This document shows, in pieces, positions 37,117 through 44,423 of a stretch of 52,623 nt of DNA. A model generated the notes under the pieces. The model saw only the letters and a program-made list of their open reading frames with translations. It was not told the DNA's origin and did not search any database. Position 1 is the first letter of the stretch; each line of letters starts with the position of its first letter. The position numbers were made by a program, and so were the translations under genes. The DNA is from Yoonia sp. (lineage in GTDB: Bacteria > Pseudomonadota > Alphaproteobacteria > Rhodobacterales > Rhodobacteraceae): assembly GCA_023955335.1 (NCBI GenBank), contig JAGSGF010000018.1, forward strand, positions 1 through 52,623, in the 5' to 3' direction.

Positions 37117-37709
37117 CCGACCTTCTGATCACGGCCATTTTTCACGAGAACCTCGCTCTCACGTTTTTCTTGGGCATTTGCACGTTTCTTGCGGTTTCCG
37201 AACGGTTTGAAACGGCGTTGGGCCTCGGCCTTGCGATCATCGTGGTCCAAACGATCACGGTCCCCGTCAATAATCTGATCTATAACGGGTTTCTGCTGGA
37301 AGGTGCGTGGACGTGGCTTGGCCTGCCGGAGGTCGATCTGACGTTTCTCAAGCTCGTGGCGTTCATTGGCGTGATTGCGGCAATGGTGCAGATCCTCGAA
37401 ATGACGTTGGACCGGTTTATGCCGGTTCTTTACCGCGCGCTTGGCATTTTCCTGCCTTTGATCACCGTGAATTGCGCCGTGTTAGGGGGCAGTCTTTTCA
37501 TGGTGGAACGGCAGTTCGATTTTGCGGACTCAGTGACGTACGGGTTCGGAAGCGGTGTCGGCTGGGCGCTGGCGATCGTGACTTTCGCAGCCATCCGCGA
37601 GCGCCTAAAATACAGCGATATGCCGGACGGTCTGAGGGGACTAGGCAGTGCCTTTCTTGTGACGGGGCTGATGTCACTCGGCTTTTCTGCTTTTACGGGA
37701 GTGGGCTGA
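37113..37709 (+). CDS. nqrE: NqrE-like membrane subunit
   Basis: A 198-residue protein with six membrane segments, homologous to NqrE/RnfA. The conserved cysteines occur in [11 protein letters not shown] and TVNCAVLGG, followed by the usual [21 protein letters not shown]. With NqrD it should carry the iron centre that moves electrons across the membrane to the NqrC flavin. The stop shares one base with the nqrF start (TGATG). Confidence 0.93.
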   Translation: MTDLLITAIFHENLALTFFLGICTFLAVSERFETALGLGLAIIVVQTITVPVNNLIYNGFLLEGAWTWLGLPEVDLTFLKLVAFIGVIAAMVQILEMTLDRFMPVLYRALGIFLPLITVNCAVLGGSLFMVERQFDFADSVTYGFGSGVGWALAIVTFAAIRERLKYSDMPDGLRGLGSAFLVTGLMSLGFSAFTGVG

Positions 37710-38929
37710 TGTCGGAAATCGCGCTTGGTAGCCTTCTTCTGATTGTCATTGTGCTGGTGTTGAGCCTGCTGGTCGTCGGCGCGCGGGCGGTGTTGATGCC
37801 GCAACATCCTGCGACTGTGACGGTAAACGGCCAGACAAAGATCGCGGTGACAACCGGACAAAAGCTGCTTTCGGCGCTCAATGACAATGGCATTCTGATC
37901 CCGTCATCGTGTGCTGGCGCGGGTACCTGTGGTTTGTGTCGGGTCCATATCACAAACGGCGGGCCTGCCCCCCTTCCCGTCGAGGCCGGTCATTTCACCA
38001 AGTCCGACCTGCGTGACGGTCTACATCTGGCGTGTCAGGTTGTGCTGCGCGGTGACATGGATGTGACGGTCCCCGATGATATGCTGGGCGCAGAGACCTT
38101 CGACTGTCAGGTTGTTTCCACCCGTCAGCTGACGCCTTTGATCCGCGAGATCGTGGTGCAGTTGCCTGATGGAACACGACCCGACATTTACGCGGGATCA
38201 TTTATGCAGGTGACAGCGCCTCCGTTCGCGCTGAGCTTTGACGCCATTGCTGTGCCCGATGCCTTTGACGAAATCTGGCGGCCATGGCGCGGGCTGTCGG
38301 TCAAGACGAGCAGTCCGGTGACCCGTGCCTACTCGGTTTCTAACCGCCCCGAAGATACGGCTGCGGGGCGGGTCGTTCTCGACATTCGTCTGGCATTGCC
38401 GCCACCGTCCGTCGCAAATGCACCGCCTGGCATTGTATCGTCTTGGCTGTTTTCGCTGGTGGTGAACGACACAGTATCGGTTGCGGGGCCCTTTGGGACA
38501 TTTCGCAGTCGCGATACGGATCGTGAAATGGTCTTTATCGGCGGTGGTGTCGGCATGGCCCCGCTGCGGGCGATGATTTACGAGCAGCTCGAACGCGTGG
38601 GCACAACGCGCAAGATCAGCTTTTGGTACGGATCGCGAAACACGTCAGAGCTGTTGTATGTCGATGAATTTGACGCGCTGGCCGCCCGGCACGCCAACTT
38701 TGACTGGACCGTCGCCCTGTCAGAACCAGAGCCGGACGCTGGTTGGACCGGTGCGGTCGGGTTTGTGCATGATGTCGCACTTGAACGGTACCTGCGGGAG
38801 CATCCAAGCCCTGAAAACTGTGAGTATTATATATGCGGCCCACCCCTGATGATCCGCGCCGTTCTGTCGATGCTTGATGAATTGGGCGTCGATAACGATC
38901 ACATCTTCAACGACGATTTCGGAGTGTAG
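37709..38929 (+). CDS. nqrF: NqrF-like NADH dehydrogenase subunit
   Basis: A 406-residue NADH-oxidising subunit. It has an N-terminal membrane anchor (about 5-27), a ferredoxin domain with [2Fe-2S] ligands C68, C74, C77 and C109 (CAGAGTCGLC ... LACQ), the FAD motif RAYSVSN, GIVSSWLFSL, and the NADH domain with FIGGGVGMAPLRAM, SFWYGSRNTSELLY and YYICGPPLM. All the parts needed to take electrons from NADH are intact. A longer open frame from 37307 is in the nqrE region and is not used. Confidence 0.94.
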   Translation: MSEIALGSLLLIVIVLVLSLLVVGARAVLMPQHPATVTVNGQTKIAVTTGQKLLSALNDNGILIPSSCAGAGTCGLCRVHITNGGPAPLPVEAGHFTKSDLRDGLHLACQVVLRGDMDVTVPDDMLGAETFDCQVVSTRQLTPLIREIVVQLPDGTRPDIYAGSFMQVTAPPFALSFDAIAVPDAFDEIWRPWRGLSVKTSSPVTRAYSVSNRPEDTAAGRVVLDIRLALPPPSVANAPPGIVSSWLFSLVVNDTVSVAGPFGTFRSRDTDREMVFIGGGVGMAPLRAMIYEQLERVGTTRKISFWYGSRNTSELLYVDEFDALAARHANFDWTVALSEPEPDAGWTGAVGFVHDVALERYLREHPSPENCEYYICGPPLMIRAVLSMLDELGVDNDHIFNDDFGV

Positions 38930-38932
38930 ACC

Positions 38933-39895
38933 ATGTATTTGAACAGACGTGCCCTGATGATCAGTCTGGCTGCTGTCGGCCTTGGGGCGCCACGCGCGGC
39001 ACATGCCAGAGGGCAAATCGTTGGTGGTAATGCCTTCGGTTCGACGTGGCGTACAATGGCGGGACCTGAGACAGATATGTCCGCTGTGCGATCTGTGACC
39101 TGCGATATCATCGCAGACATTGACGCCACCATGTCACCCTATCGCGCGACCTCGGACCTTGCGCTGTTTAACGCAAGCCGCAGGTCCGACTGGCAAACGC
39201 TGTCCGCGTCATTTTGCCGTGTGTCACAGGCCGCCTGTGACATTGCCAAACTGACACACGGGGCCTTCGACCCCACAGTTGGACCGATTGTTGGGCGCTT
39301 TGGGTTCGGGCCGATCACGGGCGGTTCGGGGGATTACCACGATATTGCCGTCAACGGCGAGATGATCAAGAAGGCCACGCAGGATCTGACGTTGGATCTG
39401 TGCGGCATCGCCAAAGGCTACGCGCTGGACCGGATTGTGGACGAGATGTTGAGTTTGGGCGTTGATGCCGCATTGGTTGAAGTGGGCGGCGAAGCACGCT
39501 GCATCGGCCAGCACCCCGACGGACGGGACTGGCAGGTTGCGATCGCGGACCCATTTGCCGTTGCGTTTCAGGCATACCGGATCGTCGCGCCGCGCGGCCG
39601 GGCGCTTGCGACGTCGGGACATGCTGCAAACGGCGTATTCGGCCCAATGGCCACAAGCCACATCATTGCCCCCCCGACAGCCCGACCTGCATCAACTGCC
39701 TTGGCATCCGTTTCTGTGCTCGCGCCTACGGGGCTAGACGCGGATGCTTTGGCGACCGCTTTGTGCGCAGTCGGACCCGCCGCAGGAATCGCCATGGCGC
39801 GTGATCTGGATATTGCGGCGCTGTTCATCACGGACGGATCAAACGCCCCTCCCGAGGTGATGACAGGCGGATTCCCAGATCATGTGTTGGTATAA
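38933..39895 (+). CDS. apbE: ApbE-type FAD:protein FMN transferase
   Basis: A 320-residue exported enzyme that transfers FMN from FAD to Thr in SGATxT motifs. The N-terminus (NRRALMISLAAVGLGAPRAAHA) looks like a short Tat/Sec signal. Family motifs are the DPTVGPIV loop, LDLCGIAKGYALDRI and the metal and flavin region with ATSGHAANG and LDADALATALCAVGP. Its product should flavinylate NqrC encoded in the same operon. It starts 3 nt after nqrF. Confidence 0.92.
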   Translation: MYLNRRALMISLAAVGLGAPRAAHARGQIVGGNAFGSTWRTMAGPETDMSAVRSVTCDIIADIDATMSPYRATSDLALFNASRRSDWQTLSASFCRVSQAACDIAKLTHGAFDPTVGPIVGRFGFGPITGGSGDYHDIAVNGEMIKKATQDLTLDLCGIAKGYALDRIVDEMLSLGVDAALVEVGGEARCIGQHPDGRDWQVAIADPFAVAFQAYRIVAPRGRALATSGHAANGVFGPMATSHIIAPPTARPASTALASVSVLAPTGLDADALATALCAVGPAAGIAMARDLDIAALFITDGSNAPPEVMTGGFPDHVLV

Positions 39896-39901
39896 GGAAA
39901 G

Positions 39902-40093
39902 ATGATGGTGACCTTCATTCTTGCTTTTTTAATCTTGTTGCTAGCCATCGGCGGCCTTGCCCTTGGTGTGCTCGCAGGGCGCGCACCGATTAAGGGGTCC
40001 TGCGGGGGGCTGGCCTGCATAAAAGGCATCAACTGCGGCGTCTGCAAAGCACGCAGCCTACGCAAAAAGGAAGCCGAACAATGGAAAACGTAG
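39902..40093 (+). CDS. nqrM: NqrM-like maturation factor
   Basis: A 63-residue protein with one N-terminal membrane helix (about 3-26) and four cysteines in SCGGLAC and NCGVC, the pattern of NqrM, which is needed to assemble the NqrD/NqrE iron centre. Position after apbE supports this. The last 13 bp overlap the start of the CBS protein. A GTG or ATG start a few bases either side is possible. Confidence 0.85.
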   Translation: MMVTFILAFLILLLAIGGLALGVLAGRAPIKGSCGGLACIKGINCGVCKARSLRKKEAEQWKT

Positions 40094-40479
40094 CATGCGT
40101 CGCCGACTATATGTCGCGCGATCTGATCACACTGACGCCCGATCAAGAGATCAATCATGCGATGAATATTCTGCTGGATAATCGCCTTTCCGGCGCCCCA
40201 GTTCTGGACGGCAACGGCGGCCTTGTTGGTGTTTTGTCAAAGAAGGACTGCCTGAAGGCCGCACTTCAAGCGAGCTATTATCGCGAATGGGGCGGCACTG
40301 TCGCCACCCATATGTCTACAGAAATCGAAACACTCGACGTTGGCTTGGACATCGTGTCCGCGACCAAGGCCTTTGTGAACTCTACATTTCGACGGTTTCC
40401 TGTGGTGGAGAATGGTCAGTTGGTCGGTCAGATCAGCCGCGCCGATGCCCTGCGTGCGATGCGGGATAACTGGGGGTAA
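40081..40479 (+). CDS. two-CBS-domain protein
   Basis: A 132-residue protein made of two CBS motifs (about residues 8-60 and 75-128), with VADYMSRDLITLTPDQEI, FRRFPVVENGQLVGQISRADAL and similar elements. CBS pairs bind adenine nucleotides and often sense energy state. It overlaps nqrM by 13 bp, so it is the last gene of the nqr-like operon and may tune the complex to AMP/ATP or NAD(H). It has no attached catalytic domain. Confidence 0.85.
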   Translation: MENVACVADYMSRDLITLTPDQEINHAMNILLDNRLSGAPVLDGNGGLVGVLSKKDCLKAALQASYYREWGGTVATHMSTEIETLDVGLDIVSATKAFVNSTFRRFPVVENGQLVGQISRADALRAMRDNWG

Positions 40480-40538
40480 AGTCACACCGAAACAGCACGT
40501 ATGGACAACATCGTCCTGCGCGATTTGTTGCTGCTCCT

Positions 40539-40720
40539 TTGATCGCGTTTATTGCAACAAACGAAATGCAAACCGATGAAGGAATTCCGCAAGCATGCGG
40601 CCGCATTGCACTGACCTGTGGGCTTACATGCAAGCAAGCGGCGGATGATCTCGGCGTTGGCATGCCGACGCTGAACAGATGGATCACTGCGTCCCGAGAC
40701 ACTGATCGTCGCAGTGGTAC
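40539..40720 (+). pseudogene. remnant of an IS3-type transposase OrfA
   Basis: The frame from about 40560 reads LTCGLTCKQAADDLGVGM followed by PTLNRWITASRDTD (40611-40707). This matches the helix-turn-helix of IS3-family OrfA proteins (typically ...ADDLGVGMSTLNKWI...HRDTD). The upstream and downstream parts of the transposase are absent or out of frame, and no inverted repeats were found. It is a fossil of an insertion at the boundary between the nqr operon and the stress block. Confidence 0.55.
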
Positions 40721-40953
40721 AGCCAGTCTCGCTATCAGACTGCATATCAAAGTCACCAAAGAACAGTCGTCGTTGTGTGCCGTTAAAGCTCCCAGTCTGT
40801 TCGAAGAACGATCCTTGCGGTACCAAGTCGCCACCCCAAGTTTGCCGTGCAAACGATGTCGAAGGTCACGTTGTTGCAGCGCGCGGTGCCAGCTCCGTTG
40901 CTTTGCATTTGTCTACGAAGTTCAGGAACCTGCCGCCCCCGCGCTGTTCACAC
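40721..40953 (-). pseudogene. decayed protein fragment, possibly a surface-lipoprotein C-terminus
   Basis: On the minus strand, two protein-like pieces in different frames run one after the other: MQSNGAGTARCNNVTFDI, then FARQTWGGDLVPQGSFFEQ continuing with TGSFNGTQRRLFFGDF (about 40905 to 40725). The second piece resembles the end of transferrin-binding-protein-like surface lipoproteins (GGDLVP.G.F....G.F.G......G.F). A frameshift separates the pieces and the IS3 remnant follows. Family identity is a guess. Confidence 0.3.
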
Positions 40954-41391
40954 CTATAGCTGACCAAGCGTCGCTTCAATTTGATCAATTGGCATATTCG
41001 TGCAGTCCTTATCGATTTCGGCAACCAGTTTCTTTTGTATTGTGTCACAATATGCACCGCGAAGGTCCCCAAGCGTTTTTGGGTCTGCAATAACGACCAG
41101 TTTTTGGAACCGGTCATGCGCCGCCCACCCTACAAGCTTCGCCCCCAATTCCTTGGAAAATCGCTGTTTCTCGACCACGTGCCAATCAGTTTCCTGAAGC
41201 GCGCTATACCCATGACCGTCATCGGGCATACGTCCCGGTCTGTCAGACGACAGGTCGCGCGCCGCTGGATTATCAATGACTTCTTTTGCGATGACTCGCA
41301 GATCAATGAACTTCTCGTCGCCATGATTCTGCAGCACCAGATATTTCTCGCCATCCGCTACAATGACCCAAGCGTTATGTTCTAGCTTCAT
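40954..41391 (-). CDS. host-attachment-like protein (baeRF family 12 type)
   Basis: A 145-residue protein of the family annotated as required for attachment to host cells, related to archaeal release-factor-like domains. It has AWVIVADGEKYLVLQNHG at the N-terminus, DWHVVEKQRFSKELGAKL in the middle and LVVIADPKTLGDLRGAY at the C-terminal half. The biochemical role is not established. It overlaps the flavoprotein gene by 4 bp (ATGA) and is third in the hpf-flavoprotein-attachment operon. Confidence 0.82.
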   Translation of the reverse strand: MKLEHNAWVIVADGEKYLVLQNHGDEKFIDLRVIAKEVIDNPAARDLSSDRPGRMPDDGHGYSALQETDWHVVEKQRFSKELGAKLVGWAAHDRFQKLVVIADPKTLGDLRGAYCDTIQKKLVAEIDKDCTNMPIDQIEATLGQL

Positions 41392-42479
41392 TCTCTTTGT
41401 CCTTCCAGATTTGCTGCTGTTGTGCCGGCGGTCAGCGGGTCGGCGAACACGATCCCCAATGGCACACGGCGGCTGAAGACAGCGTCTTTCCCGCGTGCCG
41501 CATAAAAGCCCGCAACCCGTCCTTCATCTGCGGCCTCATGCAATAGCGCCGGGCCACCCGAGACATCGCCTGCAAAATAGATGGATGTGCCCAGCGCATT
41601 GAGGTGACCGGGTTGCAAGACGGGATGGCCATCCTCCGAGATATCGACGCCAGTACGCTCTCGCTTCAGATTTTCGATGTTCGGTTTGCGCCCCATCGCC
41701 ATCAGAACGCAATCGACCGTAATCTCGCCTCGATCCCACGTCACCGTGACTGACCCGTCAGGGGCCAGACGAGGATTGGCGCTGGCCTGCACGATTTGCA
41801 TGTCGCGACCAATCGACCTCTCAAGACAATTCTGCAGGACCGGATCGCTGATCCCACCTTGCATCGGGGATGGATCAAAGCCGGTGACACTGGCCCCCAG
41901 CCGGACCAGAGCCTGACCCAGTTCAAGCCCGACCGGTCCAAGCCCAATCACCGCAATGCGGGCCGGTATATCCGGCATTTCAAAGAACATTTCGGTTGCC
42001 ACAAGACGATCACCAAGTGCATCGCGCCAGTCCTGCGGCACCACGGGTCGCGTACCAGTGGCGATCACCGTAGCACGTGGGCGGAACGCCTCATCGCCCG
42101 CATGCAGCGCGCCGTCTGCCGTGAACGCGGGGGCCTTTCGGACCAGATGCGTTTCGCTCCAGTCTTCCATGCCATCGGCAACACCGCCAGTCAGATCGTC
42201 ACGCAGCGCGCGGGTCTGAGCCAGCACGGCGGCGCCGATCGCCTGAACATCTTTTGCGCCTTTCGAGCCAAGGGCAGCAAAGGCCGCTCGGCGGTGATAA
42301 TCATGCGCTGGTTGCAGAAACGCTTTCGAAGGCATGCAGCCAGTCCGCGCACAGGTGGTGCCCAGCGGGCCGGGATCGAAGACCCTGTAGCTGTCGGTCA
42401 CTTTCGCTCCTTCCGCGCGGGCCAACAGGCCGGCTGTGCCCGCGCCTATGATTGCAACATCGATGTCCTTGATGATCAT
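41388..42479 (-). CDS. dihydrolipoamide-dehydrogenase-like flavoprotein lacking the dimer domain
   Basis: A 363-residue pyridine-nucleotide disulfide oxidoreductase. The FAD motif AIIGAGTAG, the redox disulfide C-ARTG-C in TTCARTGCMPSK, the NAD(P)H motif VIGLGPVGLELGQAL and the second FAD motif IYFAGDVSGGPALLHEA are present. Family members are about 460 residues and end in a dimerisation domain carrying the His-Glu pair. This one stops right at the domain border (IVFADPLTAG). No remnant of the missing domain follows, and the host-attachment gene starts inside its stop. It may be a stable truncated oxidoreductase with a different electron acceptor. Confidence 0.82.
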   Translation of the reverse strand: MIIKDIDVAIIGAGTAGLLARAEGAKVTDSYRVFDPGPLGTTCARTGCMPSKAFLQPAHDYHRRAAFAALGSKGAKDVQAIGAAVLAQTRALRDDLTGGVADGMEDWSETHLVRKAPAFTADGALHAGDEAFRPRATVIATGTRPVVPQDWRDALGDRLVATEMFFEMPDIPARIAVIGLGPVGLELGQALVRLGASVTGFDPSPMQGGISDPVLQNCLERSIGRDMQIVQASANPRLAPDGSVTVTWDRGEITVDCVLMAMGRKPNIENLKRERTGVDISEDGHPVLQPGHLNALGTSIYFAGDVSGGPALLHEAADEGRVAGFYAARGKDAVFSRRVPLGIVFADPLTAGTTAANLEGQRE

Positions 42480-43066
42480 TATGCAGGCCTTGCTTTGGGA
42501 TCATAGCGCAATGCGCTGATCTTGCGCACAGTGCTGGCCTGCGGCCCGATCTCGCTTTCGTCGGACTGCACAACCAGTTCAACCGTGTCACGCGGCTGAA
42601 GGTCCCGAAAACTGCCGTCAACCACGCTGTTTTCGTGAAAATAAACAAGCCGGTGGTCAGTGGCGATGATCTGTCCGTAACCCGCGTCATGGTAAATCTC
42701 GACCACGCGACCTTGAAGCGGGCCGTCATGCACCTTAACGTCGCCACCGACCTTGTCTTTCCAGCGTTTGACCTTTCGCGTCATGGCGGCGAACGCATCG
42801 CGAATGGCCACCGGCATGTGTTCGTGCTCAGGTGCATCTTTTTGATTGTGGCGCACGACAAGTTCGTCACCGGGGACGCGCACCTCGATTGTCACCTCAT
42901 ACAAATCTCCCTTCTGCTGACTTTTGTGCGGTGCGCTGATGAAGACATGGCAGCTGGTGATCCCGTCATAGAAGGTTTCCAGATGCCGCACCTTTTGGGC
43001 GACGAGCGCCTTGATTTCGTCCGAGGATTCAACATTTCGGAAGGCAAGTTCCAGCGGTGTTTCCAT
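42479..43066 (-). CDS. HPF/RaiA ribosome-hibernation domain fused to a cold-shock domain
   Basis: A 195-residue two-domain protein. Residues 1-105 match the HPF/YfiA ribosome-binding fold (LAFRNVESSDEIKALVAQKV, CHVFISAPHK, DLYEVTIEVRVPGDELVV, AIRDAFAAMTRKVKRW). Residues 120-190 read as a cold-shock/OB fold (GRVVEIYHDAGYGQI, VYFHENSVVDGSFRDLQPRDTVEL, GPQASTVRKI). It probably silences ribosomes and binds RNA during energy shortage. The start at 43066 has AAGGAG in front. It shares one base with the following flavoprotein gene (TAATG). An Nnr-like box lies 215 nt upstream. Confidence 0.85.
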   Translation of the reverse strand: METPLELAFRNVESSDEIKALVAQKVRHLETFYDGITSCHVFISAPHKSQQKGDLYEVTIEVRVPGDELVVRHNQKDAPEHEHMPVAIRDAFAAMTRKVKRWKDKVGGDVKVHDGPLQGRVVEIYHDAGYGQIIATDHRLVYFHENSVVDGSFRDLQPRDTVELVVQSDESEIGPQASTVRKISALRYDPKARPA

Positions 43067-43280
43067 GATAGTCTCCTTATCACAATGAGCGTAGGGGGTG
43101 ACCATACGCGTTCAGCAAGATTTGAGGCGCCGCAGAAGTGAACCCTGAATAGGGCGCAGGATCGGCAAATCCAAAATCTGCAGTACACCGCGCCCATCGT
43201 TTTCATCACCGGTTTTCAACACGCACCTCCATTATGCGGCCCCAATTACGTCACTATGCGTCATCTCTTCAGGGACAGCA

Positions 43281-43294
43281 TTGATCGCTGTTAA
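43281..43294. promoter_or_regulatory. Fnr/Nnr-type box upstream of the hpf operon
   Basis: TTGATCGCTGTTAA fits TTGA(C/T)-N4-GTTAA, the same form as three other boxes in this block. It is 215 nt upstream of the hpf-csd start, farther than the others, so either the promoter is distant or the site is decayed. Confidence 0.5.
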
Positions 43295-43357
43295 TGCGAC
43301 ATTTGTTTGCACAGGTCTTCTGCCAGCGCAGAAAAGCACGAAAGGGATCAGGGGTGC

Positions 43358-43685
43358 CTAAACTGAAAAGCAAATCCGGGATAAGCGCGGAACCACCATA
43401 ATGAACGCTGCGGACCCACAAATCGCCGCCCAGATACCGGAAACGATCAGCAACCAGCGGGCGTATGCCAATTTCGCAAGAAGCAAGACACCAATCGCAA
43501 GATCAATGTCGGACAAGGCGACAGGCCGAACACCGCAACAGCAGGTCGACCACGATTGCTCCGAGAAGATAGACTGCGATCGTCATTGGCCAGATCGCCT
43601 GATTATACTGCCCGAAGACGGCAAAGAACGCCTCTGTGCGCAATGCCCTCTCGGCGGCCTCTCGGCTCATTTTTTTATGTTTCAC
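43358..43685 (-). pseudogene. DUF6064-family membrane protein with internal deletion
   Basis: An N-terminal piece (MSREAAERAL...FGQYNQAIWPMTIAVYLLGAIVVDLLL, ending at a stop near 43503) and a C-terminal piece in another frame (IGVLLLAKLAYARWLLI followed by GIWAAICGSAAFIMVVPRL, ending 43358) match the two ends of DUF6064 membrane proteins, whose middle is missing. It is thus a deletion plus frameshift derivative. Functional DUF6064 proteins are about 200-230 residues. Confidence 0.55.
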
Positions 43686-43691
43686 AGCGCC

Positions 43692-43835
43692 TCACGGGGC
43701 TTTCAAGTCTTCGATCAGCGCCATCACCTTGTCGATGTCCCGCCGCCGGGTTGCGATGCTTTCCTCCGCCAGCGTACGCACCCGAGGATCGGTGACATGC
43801 GCGCGCTCCGACATGAGAATGGCGGAAAATCTGAA
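43692..43835 (-). pseudogene. DUF305-like C-terminal fragment
   Basis: A short minus-strand frame reads FSAILMSERAHVTDPRVRTL then AEESIATRRRDIDKVMALIE. This resembles the last helix pair of DUF305 proteins (..MS......DP.VR.LA..I...Q..EI..M...). The HH metal motif and signal peptide of the family are absent. It ends 7 nt before the DUF6064 remnant starts. It could still be translated from an internal ATG near 43814. Confidence 0.4.
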
Positions 43836-43954
43836 ATAGCTTATCCGTTTTCTGCCTCCTTCGGCAGTCTTTAGTCATAGGCGGTTCCAGCCGCCGGACG
43901 TCTCCGTCACGGCTGAAAACGCGCATTCACACATGCAACTGGTCAGGTTGCGGG

Positions 43955-44158
43955 CTATTCCTCAACTAGGAAACTGATCTTTGCGTTGACCCGGTAACGC
44001 GTGATGGCGTCGCCATCGACCTGTGCGTTCATTTCTTTGATGTAGACCGATTTGATGTTACGCACGCTTTGTGCAGCCTGTGCGACTGCGGCGCGCGTTG
44101 CGGCATCGAACCCTTCATCGGATTCGGCCAGAACTTCGATCACTTTGAGCATGGACAT
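43955..44158 (-). CDS. dodecin (flavin-storage dodecamer)
   Basis: A 67-residue dodecin, matching the family length. The core reads LKVIEVLAESDEGFDAATRA, with IKSVYIKEMNAQV, and YRVNAKISFLVEE as final strand. Dodecins form hollow 12-mers that bind flavins or flavin breakdown products. The start at 44158 has AAAGGAGAG upstream; the longer open frame to 44398 is not used. An Nnr-like box lies 82 nt upstream. Confidence 0.9.
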   Translation of the reverse strand: MSMLKVIEVLAESDEGFDAATRAAVAQAAQSVRNIKSVYIKEMNAQVDGDAITRYRVNAKISFLVEE

Positions 44159-44239
44159 GTGGTCTCTCCTTTCGTGTTTCAGGGATGCAATTGACGCATC
44201 CATAGGTCGGAAGCTTGGTCCATATAGACAGCGGCCGCA

Positions 44240-44253
44240 TTGACGGGTGTTAA
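44240..44253. promoter_or_regulatory. Fnr/Nnr-type box upstream of dodecin
   Basis: TTGACGGGTGTTAA, matching TTGA(C/T)-N4-GTTAA. It is 82 nt upstream of the dodecin start, a distance that allows activation at about -41 of a promoter with a 40-nt leader. Confidence 0.6.
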
Positions 44254-44306
44254 TCGATCGCAAGATGACACAATCCGCGCAAGCTAGGTCGCACGGGAAA
44301 AAAGTG

Positions 44307-44423
44307 TCAGTAGATCCCCCGTGACAATCGTAGCAGCAGCGATTGGGCCAAAAGTCCCAGAACAATAATAGCCGCTGGTTGCGGTTTTCGCCGCCCACCG
44401 GATTTCGCGTCGTGGCTGTTCAT
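44307..44423 (-). CDS. 38-residue membrane micro-protein coupled to the P-type ATPase
   Basis: A short open frame whose ATG overlaps the P-type ATPase stop by 4 bp (ATGA). The product begins MNSHDAKSGGRRKPQP, basic and polar, then a single hydrophobic helix AAIIVLGLLAQSLLL, and ends RLSRGIY. The overlap is the same type used by true operon partners throughout this window. Small one-helix peptides regulate P-type ATPases elsewhere (sarcolipin and phospholamban with SERCA; KdpF with Kdp), so a regulatory or stabilising subunit is possible. This is inference; no homologue is known to me. Confidence 0.5.
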   Translation of the reverse strand: MNSHDAKSGGRRKPQPAAIIVLGLLAQSLLLRLSRGIY

